Assembly (NCBI GenBank): GCA_949317995.1
Contig: OX439036.1
Location: 106,061,669-106,125,668, forward strand
Direction: 5' to 3'
Length of the DNA: 64,000 nt
Origin: Acholoe squamosa
Lineage: Eukaryota > Annelida > Polychaeta > Phyllodocida > Polynoidae
The notes under the pieces are model-generated. The model did no database searches. It was not told the origin of the DNA and saw only the letters and a list, made by a program, of their open reading frames with translations. The translations under genes and the position numbers were made by a program. Each line of letters begins with the position of its first letter. Position 1 is the first letter of the stretch. Shown piece by piece: positions 23,142 to 31,586 of this stretch.

Positions 23142-25006
23142 TTATGCTAAGTATGCCACGCGCATGTGCACACGACACGTGATCAAGCAGCACAAGATAG
23201 CGATGGCTGGCGACAACAGGTGTAACCAAGGGGAAAACTCCAGGTGATATCCTAGATGTATAAGTGAGTTGGTGCTCAGGATGGATGATTTATCATGAAT
23301 TTTGGTGGCAGCGCCCTTTAAGTTTAAAATGTCTTTAAATAGGGGTAGGAATTTTTGGTTGTGAAGGCGCTTAAGGCGCAGAAAATTTGGTAGGTCCAAA
23401 TGGGTCGGGGTGGTTGCTATGGTTACCCCTGATATATTGTTTGGTGGGTTACCAAAATGCCGCCACAGTGGCAAGTTGACGGGCACCTTGGCAATAGGTT
23501 CTAAAGTAAAGTTTTGGGCGCAGGACAAATTGGAATTAATCATTATCATGCCTTTGTTTTTAAGTGAGCAGAGGCATGGCACTGAAATAATAGAGTAGGC
23601 TGCATTTTTTATTTTGATTTGGCCTGAGTTAGAGCATTGCATTATTGATGGTGAAGTGCTAGTGATCAGCATGTAGGAGCTTTGGGAGATGGGCTTAATA
23701 ATGTTGGGAATTTGTGCTGTCATATGGGCCTGGAAATTGCAGGTGTGATGTACAGCGTCTGGTAGGTCTAAAAATAGAGATAAGCTGCAGGTGGGGTACC
23801 TGGGAGATAACATGGGCAAGGGCAGATTACAGGTAATAAAAACATTTACATCACATAGATCTAAGTCGGTGTGGTCAAGTTCAATGTAGTGTGACTGGGA
23901 CACTGACACAGCTATGTAGTCAGGCAAGGACTGTACTTGTGTAAATCCAGTAGTGTTTACATTGGTGGTATCAAATGGGACTGGGAAAGCTTCCGCCCTA
24001 TAGATGGAGTAGATGTTGTCTCCTAGTCCTATGGGTATAGGTATTGTGATGTAAAGTTTGTTTTGGTTCTGCCAGTGCACGTGCACTCTCCTCTTGTAGT
24101 AGAAACTGATGGGTACATTTAGAATTGTGATACCTTTATGGGCTTCATACAAGGAGTTTGATAGGTTATTAAGTCCATCTTCCATGACTTTATGGGGAAT
24201 TAATTTTGGGGGTAGCTCACCTTCCATTAAAGAGGTTAGTGAGTCTAGAAGTGTGTCTAAATCATTCTGCAGATTCATTAGCGCTTCAATTTGAGAGTTA
24301 GCTGCAGTAAATAACATTGAATAATAGGTGTCCCGTCTGCTTTGTTGTTCCAGGTTGAATAAGATATTTGATACATTATTACTCAATAGCTGGAGGTTAG
24401 AGCTGAGTAAAGACTGGGCGTCATCCGTGTTATTTTGTACACTGGAGAAAACGCTCAGAGATTGGTAATTAAACTCAGAAATGTTCAGTAGAAAATGCAT
24501 GGATAATTCTACCACATGCATTTTAGTAGCTAGGGTTCTTTCTAAGTCCAACATTTCAGAATTCAACAAATCTACTTCAGGTTGCGTGCTCAAGCCAATT
24601 GACGCTCTCAAAATATCACCTATGATCTGTCCTGGGCCGCCTCTGGGTATTCTGGTTTGGGGGTGCTCTAAAAAATTTTTATTGAGAGGTCTGTGATTTC
24701 TGATGAAGGTTTGCCAAAATTAGATCCAAAGACTGGGCGGTCTCTAAGATGAAACTTGGGGCATTTCTGCTGATTAGGGTGTTTAATCTGTCAGGTCGCT
24801 GCAGGGTTTGATTAAAGGATAGGTCTAAAGCGAAAACTAATGGGTAATCCATATATCCTGAGATCATTTTCTGGGACATTTTAGTGAACAAAACACCATA
24901 ATTTGGTCTGAAGATGGTCTCTATTTTGGTTACAAAATCCTGTGCTCCTGACTGTTGGGTCTGGACGCATGTAATAAGGAAGAGTGCTGCCAGGGAGGCT
25001 GCTATC
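23142..25006 (-). pseudogene. env: Baculo_F-like envelope gene (frameshifted)
   Basis: The exon starts at an acceptor (TTCTATTTTTAG, AG at 25008-25007) and at once encodes a signal-peptide-like stretch (IAASLAALFLITC). After an ectodomain segment there is a frameshift between about 24720 and 24680. The second part (to 23142) has a basic RIPR site near its start that could be a proteinase cleavage site, long heptad-like helices, the GELPPKLIPH motif region, a Cys-rich domain and a C-terminal TM (near LLSPAIAILCCLIT) with a short tail. This layout and the G-E/K-L-P segment resemble the Baculo_F / errantivirus fusion glycoprotein class. The leader exon phase fits. The family call is from motif style, not a search. 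Confidence 0.7.
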
Positions 25007-25289
25007 CTAAAAATAGAAATTTAGATAAGCTTATGAGAAATGATTCAAATAAAACTGAGATAAGACTGTATGGTTGGCATGGGGCGGGTCTTTAAGAGGT
25101 TTGGGTTGGGGAGTTGGCTTTGTGTGAGGTGTGTTTGTGTTGTTTGCACGGTGGGCGTCCTATACATGTGTGGGGGGGGGGTCGCGTTGGGTGTGTGCAA
25201 TGTGATTGTGGCACTTTGGGGTGTGTTACTTAAAAGGTTATCAGGTTGCTAGGCTGATATCTTAACTAACAAGGATGCCTCTAGCTTAG

Positions 25290-25887
25290 TCATAAAAAAA
25301 ATTGACATGAGAAGAAAGAAAAAAAAAGGAATTTAAAAAAAGTAATTGTTTCTTCACATTGTGAAAGTATAGGGGAAAATGGGTCAATACAGGGTTGAGA
25401 GCTTTTGACTATGTAAGGAGCGTATTTGACCATTTCAAACACTGCCAGCTGAGTCTGAAGATTTGTGGTTTGGATTATGACGTTATGTCTGCCAATACCT
25501 GTTTCATATCTTGGTAGCTCATTTAGTGGCTTCTCTGAGGTAATCAGAGTTCTAGCACATAGAAGTGCAATGTAGCTTGATGTTTCCTCACTGAATCTAT
25601 CCGATAATGGGACTGTGGGGAAGTCTTTGCATAAGTCGAATATCATGGCCTTGGTGGCCGATAACACAATGGGGTCTTGTAGGGTGAGCTCCCTTTGAAC
25701 TGTTTTATTGTTTAGGTATACACCTAGGTCGTTGCTGGATATATGTCTGATCATGTGTCTTTGTTCCATGATAGTTAGTCTGATCTCGAACAGATCCATG
25801 GCCTTACTTTTGATGCCGTTTGGGCCTAAAAGACTGTGGATGGTCCACCCTGAGTTGGCTCCATGTCTAATCTCTGGGGCACTAAGG
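25290..25887 (-). CDS. Novel ORF, second exon of the internal transcription unit
   Basis: The acceptor (TTTATTCACACAG, CAG at 25890-25888) starts an open frame that runs to a stop at 25290. The first codon is completed by the leader exon (26173-26234), giving one continuous ORF of about 219 codons. The product is soluble, with mixed charge, two Cys in the centre and no TM or signal. The C-terminal Phe-rich end lies in T-rich DNA and may be intronic. I do not recognise the family. It precedes env and shares its leader, so an accessory or structural role is possible. Confidence 0.5.
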
Positions 25888-26172
25888 CTGTGTGAATAAA
25901 TGATTTGAGAGGTTTGTGGTTAGACTAAGGTAGATGAATGGGTCGATGGGGGGGTTGTCAAGAGGTTGATAAATAAAATTGTGAAAAATCAGGCTGCAAT
26001 ACATGGTTTTGAGAAAGGACTGCAAATTCAACTATTGCATTTTACAAAGCACTCTGGGTGCACACTACCATTGGCATGTAATGGGTATCTGGGCAACATG
26101 ATGGTAGATTCCATCATTGTCATGCTAGAACGATTGATGACGCTACTAATGGGCACATAAGACAAATCCTAC

Positions 26173-26234
26173 CTGGGCTTGTTGCATGGCAGTCCCGACA
26201 CTTGGGTCCTGTGGTCTCCGCATGCTTGCTCCAT
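26173..26234 (-). CDS. Shared leader exon of the internal transcription unit
   Basis: ATG is at 26234, followed by 20 codons and two bases, ending in a consensus donor CAG|GTAGGA (exon end 26173). The leftover two bases fit all three downstream acceptors at 25888, 25007 and 20991 in frame. This suggests one leader spliced alternatively to the novel ORF, env and the Cys-rich exon. The env exon has no ATG before its signal peptide, which makes a leader necessary. Support is sequence logic only. Confidence 0.55.
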
Positions 26235-26297
26235 AGCAGTTGGATGTGGTGAGTTTGGTGTATTTGATGAGAGTGGTTAAGATTGGGGGTAGTGTGA

Positions 26298-26430
26298 GGC
26301 TTATAAGCACTTCATGAGGTTGGCTAATTCCTCATTACATGCCTCCCGATGAGATATGTCTCACCCATTAATGGCACGAGGCCTAGCTATTGGTTGGTTT
26401 GCATATGAGTAATGTGTGATATGCAAATTT
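26298..26430 (-). promoter_or_regulatory. Internal promoter of the env block
   Basis: On the minus strand, in order: a perfect octamer ATTTGCAT (26428-26421), a second octamer-like ATGCAAAC (26404-26397), CCAAT (26393-26389) and TATA (CTTATAAG, 26307-26300), then the leader ATG at 26234. Spacing is that of a classic RNA polymerase II promoter, with a start expected near 26275. It lies between integrase and the env block, so env transcripts need not start in the LTR. Confidence 0.6.
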
Positions 26431-26479
26431 AAGTGACCTTGGCCGAGGTACGGATGATCATAGGATGATCTGAATATTG

Positions 26480-27213
26480 TAGTATGAATAGGGGGGGTAA
26501 TGGCTGTGGCGCTGAGATTAGTCAGCTTACCAGGGGTGCACTTGTTCCTGTTGTGCTAACACAGCAGGGAACCGTGCTGAATTATTTGATTAAGTGTCTC
26601 ACCAAACATTCCAGTACTGATGGTAAACAGAGGCATAAACACGGATCAGGATGTCTAGGTGCTGCTCTCCTACGAAAGTCGGTCATTTGGTAATACCTTA
26701 GGGTATAGTGGAGCCCTGAGCTTGTAACAAACCGGCGCATGCGTGTTCCTGATATTAGGATCCACGAACCGAGAATACGCTGTGACCTTGGGTAATTTAT
26801 GTGGCGTGCCAACCTTAATCAATCATTATATGACTGTCTGAGTTTCAAACTCTAGATAAAATTCTTGACAATGTCCTATCAGTAAAAATAAGCTAGAAAG
26901 CTTTTGGGGTTTTGTGTAAAAATTTTGAAAGTCATAGGGAATTTCTATATGATTTTGATAATAAAAAAAAATAATGGAAAGAAAAAAAAATTAATTTGTG
27001 AGGGGAAAAACATCATTGCACGAAGTAACATGTGACCAAAACTGTCACTGGGTGGGGACAAAAGGTAGAGAGGTATGTGTGTGAGTGTGGGGGGTGGGGG
27101 GATGGAAAGGGAAAAATTTTGTGTGTTCTGAAAATCTATTTCTTTTTCTTGGACTTTTTCTTTGCCTTCTTTATTGGAGAAGGGGCAAAGGTGACAAGTC
27201 CTTTCTTTGCAGG
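26480..27213. other. Non-coding spacer between integrase and internal promoter
   Basis: No supported ORF. On the minus strand there is an isolated consensus-like splice donor (CTG|GTAAGC near 26536). A/T-rich runs lie near 26960-26990. The function is unknown. Confidence 0.45.
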
Positions 27214-29049
27214 TCATCCTCTTTTCTTTTTGACTGCGGGGGATTCTGGTTCACCAGTGTGGGTGAAATCTAGATCAGGGTCATACAAGGAACTAACTGG
27301 CCCAGACAGCAGTCTTTTGATTACAGCCTTGGCGCTAGCCTTGGTGATTGGTCTCCTTAACCTAGATACATGTATTGATTTCTTCAATACTTTACCATCC
27401 TGTAGCCTTTTTAATTTTGCAGTTACTGGTGAAGTCATTTTCATGATGATGTATGGTCCACTGTAGGTGGGCTGCAGCTTCTTGCTCGTTTGCTTGACCA
27501 GCAGGTTAGGTATGTGTAAATACACAAGCTGACCTGTGTCATAGGTGCATGGAGAAGCAGTGGCGTCATATCTGGCTTTCATCTTTTTATGGTATTTAAC
27601 CATGCTCTCAGCTGCCTTAAGCTGGATGTCATCCCTTAAACTGAGTAAGGCGGTGACCAATTTTTCCTTGTCTTTGACCTCTTCAGTTTGTTGGACCAAG
27701 GAGAGGGAGGACTCAGTTGGGAGATGTGTTTGCCTTCCAAATACTAAAAGATTGGGTGAGTATCCTAACACGCTGCATACAGTGTTGTTTATGCTGAATG
27801 CTATAGCCTGTAGGAAGGTTGACCAATGTTTTTGTGATTTGGAGACAAAGGCTCTGAATGAAGATTCTATTGTCTGATGTTGACGCTCACATAGACCTTG
27901 TGATTTTGACCAATGTGCACTTCAAGATGTGAAGTATTTGGACACATACTGTTGTGCATTATCTGTGTTCAGGACTGAGGGGGTCCCAAAAACACAAATA
28001 ACCCTTTGGAAAAATCCTAGCGCTACTTCAGCGCTGGTGTTAAGCTTTGTGGACCAAACAGTGATGTGCCTGGTAGCATGGTCTGTGACAACATGAATAA
28101 ATGAGGATCCATCCACAGCAGGTGTGAAAGGACCAATGGTATCCATGGTGAGGTGGGTGTAGGCTGTTAAAACAGGGTCCCTTAGAGTCATTGGGGTTCT
28201 CAAGTGTTTTGGTCTTTTCTTTGTTGTGAGACATGTATGGCAAGTGCCACAGTAGTCAAAGACTTGTTTGAACATGGAACGCCAATAATACCTGGATCTG
28301 ATTGCTGCATATGTTTTAGTGGGACCAAGGTGTCCTCCTAGTGGCGAGCAGTGTGTGGCCTCAATTAGTGACTCTGCCCATTTTTCTGGCATCACTATTT
28401 GTAGTGTAGGCTCTAAACTGTCTCCATAGGTTGATATGGTGATCCTGAATAGAACTTCGTCTAAAATCATGAACTGGTCATGGTTTAGCAGTACCTGTTT
28501 GCTAAGGCTGGGGTCTTCTGGTAAATCACCCTTATTGATGTATGACAACATGGAGTTTGAGAAAACATCATCCTGCTGTGCCTGTATTAGAGTCTCCCTA
28601 GATGGGGTCAGGGAGTGGTGTTTACATAGCTGGTTTATCGCTCGCTCAGCCATGGGTAGCACTTTGTGTGATAGCTTAGCCCTTCTGGTGTTAGCTAATT
28701 TCACTGATACTCTGGGTGACCTGGATTTGGGTGGGCGGCCCCTGGGCTTGGTCTTGGTGGCCTTGACCTTAGGGGGGCGGATCTGTTTACTTCTGGTTGA
28801 TTTGCTGGGCTGAGGGGGTGTGGCCGCGTCTGGTAACTTGGCTTTAGATAGAGTTAAAATGCACAGCTCGGGCTCAACTTGAATGGAGCTGAGTTTTTCT
28901 CTCTCAGAGCTACCTTTCTTGGCAATCACACCCTTTGGCTTCTTTGAGGTGCTACCCCAAATCTGTCCTCCTTTTAGTATGGACCTAGGTGGTCCCATGA
29001 GGACTGGATTTTTGGGAACTGGGTCATTTGATTTGAAGACTTTGGTCAT
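27214..29049 (-). pseudogene. pol: Integrase of the 18.8-kb element
   Basis: ATG at 29049 opens a basic N-terminal extension rich in Lys/Arg/Pro. The HHCC zinc module follows (HCSPLGGH, then CGTCHTC), then the core with MDTIGPF (first Asp), LNTDNAQQ (second Asp) and SQGLCERQ (catalytic Glu), and a GPY/F-type module (YSGPYIIM). A TGA at 27924-27922 lies in frame inside the core. The spacing from the second Asp to Glu is about 24 residues instead of the usual 35, so some 11 codons are missing. The ORF is in a different frame from RNase H. This copy cannot make an active integrase. Confidence 0.9.
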
Positions 29050-29087
29050 GGTAATGTCAGAGAATTTAACTGATTTAGGAGGGAGTA

Positions 29088-31484
29088 TTAAGACCTGATG
29101 GGAATTGGGTCATCAGAGCCGGGCAAGTATTTCCTTCTGGAAAGAAAATCTGCCACAATATTGGCTCTGCCTTGCAGGTATCTAACTTCAAAATCATAGG
29201 ACATGACTGTGTCAACCTTTCTATTGGTTATATTTTCCTTTTTATTGAAAAGGGAAACCAGGGCGGTGTGATCTGAGTATACTTTGAAGTGAGTTCCATC
29301 CACATAATGGTGGAACTTTTTGACTGCAAAAACTATTCCCAACAGTTCTTTATCAGTTATCCCATACCTAGATTCTTGAGGTGTCAAACCTCTCCCTGCA
29401 AATTCAATTGGTCTATAGAAACCATAGTCATCTACCTGAGTGATTACAGCTCCTAAGCTGTAGTTGCTAGAGTCAGTAAAAATGACAAAAGGTCTGTTAT
29501 AGTCCGGGAATTTTAGCACAGCTTCAGTACAGATTGCAGCTTTAATTTTCTCAAAGGCTCTCTGACATTCAGTGGTCCATTTAAAGGTGCTCTTTGTCGC
29601 CTCATAAAGGGGCTTCATGACATGAGCAAAACCTCTGATGAACCTCTTGTAAAACTGCGCCATACCATTGAAACATCTAAGATCATGGATGTTTTTAGGT
29701 GGGGGGAAAGTTTTGACAGGTCCTATTTTGTCTGGGGATGGGGACAATCCATGCCGGTCTACATTGAAACCCAAAAATTCCATTTTGGTAGTCCCAAATT
29801 CGCATTTTTCTGATTTCAGTTTGATATTTCCCTTGATAAAAAGTTTCAAAACCTCATCTAGGTCTTGTAAGTGCCTTTCCCATGTGGGGCTGTAAATGGC
29901 TACATTGTCCACATATGCTACAGCATTTTTATACTTGCATTTCATGAGGAGTTGTTCCATTACATTCATGAAGGATAGGCCTGAAGTTTTGAGTCCCATA
30001 GGGAGAACTTTGGCCATGTATCTCGTGCCATTGGCAGAGAAGGTGGTAAGTGGCCTAGATTCTTCTACTAGGGGGATCTGGTGATAGGCGCTGTGGACGT
30101 CCAATTTAGAAAAATATTTGGCGCCTGTCCTGCCTATCTGCTGCATGAGGTCGTCAGCTCTGGGGAATGAGTAGGAGAAGGTTTTTAAATTCTCATTTAC
30201 CCATCTGTAGTCAACTACAATCCTCCAACCAGAGGCTACTGACCTGTCACCTTGTGGTTTTGGCACTAAAAAGGCAGGTGAGTTCCACTCACAGGGTTTG
30301 GTACACTCTTCTATTACTCCTTGTTCTAAGTGTTTCTTTAGAAGTTCCCTTTGAAAAATTTCTTTGTGAGGGGACATTCTATAGGACGGTCTGTTGCAAG
30401 GTTTGAAGTCTTGCTTTAATTCCAATTTGACTTCATTTTCTACATTGAGACCTATAGCGCTCTCATTTAGGACAAAAGCCTGCCTGTTGCCCTCAACAAT
30501 GTTTTTAATCTGTTGTCTTTGAGCTTCAGAGAGCTTGTCACAGATTTTATACTTCAAAGGTTCATCTCCTTTGGGGAGTTGGTCCATGGGGTCCTCTCCG
30601 TAATTAATGGGAAATAAATCCTTTTCTGTTGTTACACTGTTGAGTGAGTGGGCGCTATTGAGTGTGCCAATGGGTACAGCCTTTTTGATGTTAAAAAGCC
30701 TAAATACACTAAGGTTCATGTGCCTTTTTATCTTGATGGGGAAATCATTTGGGTTAGCTACTGTTACTGGTACTATTTTAAGGTCAGACCTAGGTTTAAC
30801 TATGGCATGCTTAATAAGTACCGGTAGAGTAGAACCTGAGTTCTCAGTCAATCCAGTTTCTCCCACAATGTTGCTATTCCCTACCACAACAGCATTGAAA
30901 GTGGCTTCAGTGTTTGGTGGAATATCAACATTTTTGTTTGCCCTGATGTAATTGGGTGATGGGGGAGTGGGTCCAAAGGAAATTTTTGCCTTATATTTGG
31001 TCATGAAATTTACTCCTAAAATTAGGGGATGGTTCAGTTCAGGTACCACATGGAATCTGGATCTGAATTCATGGCCACCAATGAGGAATGTTACGGTCAT
31101 GGAGTGATTTACTTGGATGGGGGTTTTATCAGCTAATAAAACTGTCAGTCGCGCGCGTCTACCATGTCTAAAATTTGGTGTGTTTGCGATTCTGTCAGCC
31201 ATTTTTTGGCTAATAAAAGAGAGTGAGGCGCCAGAATCAACAAGAGCTCTATACAAGTGGTTATTTATGTCTACAGAAACTGCACCTTTGGTTAATTCTG
31301 TATCAACGTAAATGGCCTTACCTTGCTGCCCATATTGCTCAGATTTGATCCTCAGTCTCAGGATTGAAGTCCTCTGGCTCTGGTGCTCGTACTCGTGCTC
31401 GTTATCACTGGAGTCTGAGTCCTCATTGGTGTTCAGAAAATTGGTGTAACTGGAGCTGGATGATTGAGAGTCTACTGAATTCAT
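29088..31484 (-). CDS. pol: Pol: protease, reverse transcriptase, RNase H
   Basis: One uninterrupted 798-codon frame. The aspartic protease is near residues 80-190 (LVDSGASLSFI, then LILGVNFM). RT spans about residues 330-580 with FLVPKPQGD, KLDVHSAYHQI, LPMGLKTSG and the catalytic box, which reads YVDN instead of the usual YxDD. RNase H follows (FTDSSNYSLGA, SDHTALV, NIVADFLSRR). It lies in the same frame as gag and is separated from the gag stop by 33 codons, so it is probably made by readthrough. The second active-site Asp is changed to Asn, one base change from GAT, which should abolish polymerase activity. Confidence 0.92.
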   Translation of the reverse strand: MNSVDSQSSSSSYTNFLNTNEDSDSSDNEHEYEHQSQRTSILRLRIKSEQYGQQGKAIYVDTELTKGAVSVDINNHLYRALVDSGASLSFISQKMADRIANTPNFRHGRRARLTVLLADKTPIQVNHSMTVTFLIGGHEFRSRFHVVPELNHPLILGVNFMTKYKAKISFGPTPPSPNYIRANKNVDIPPNTEATFNAVVVGNSNIVGETGLTENSGSTLPVLIKHAIVKPRSDLKIVPVTVANPNDFPIKIKRHMNLSVFRLFNIKKAVPIGTLNSAHSLNSVTTEKDLFPINYGEDPMDQLPKGDEPLKYKICDKLSEAQRQQIKNIVEGNRQAFVLNESAIGLNVENEVKLELKQDFKPCNRPSYRMSPHKEIFQRELLKKHLEQGVIEECTKPCEWNSPAFLVPKPQGDRSVASGWRIVVDYRWVNENLKTFSYSFPRADDLMQQIGRTGAKYFSKLDVHSAYHQIPLVEESRPLTTFSANGTRYMAKVLPMGLKTSGLSFMNVMEQLLMKCKYKNAVAYVDNVAIYSPTWERHLQDLDEVLKLFIKGNIKLKSEKCEFGTTKMEFLGFNVDRHGLSPSPDKIGPVKTFPPPKNIHDLRCFNGMAQFYKRFIRGFAHVMKPLYEATKSTFKWTTECQRAFEKIKAAICTEAVLKFPDYNRPFVIFTDSSNYSLGAVITQVDDYGFYRPIEFAGRGLTPQESRYGITDKELLGIVFAVKKFHHYVDGTHFKVYSDHTALVSLFNKKENITNRKVDTVMSYDFEVRYLQGRANIVADFLSRRKYLPGSDDPIPIRS

Positions 31485-31583
31485 TTCTGCATCAGCATTT
31501 CGAGAAGTGTCCTTGGATAATCCAATGGTCGTGTTCCGGGTGGGGTCGGGGTCACTAGGTGCTGGAGTGCCTTCCCCTGATCC

Positions 31584-31586
31584 CTA
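31584..31586 (-). other. In-frame TAG between gag and pol (readthrough site)
   Basis: The gag frame ends in TAG followed by GGATCAGGGGAAGGC, and the same frame stays open through to the pol ATG at 31484 and beyond. Gammaretroviruses use an in-frame UAG followed by G to make Gag-Pol by readthrough; the arrangement here is the same. Whether it is decoded is not shown by sequence. Confidence 0.65.
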
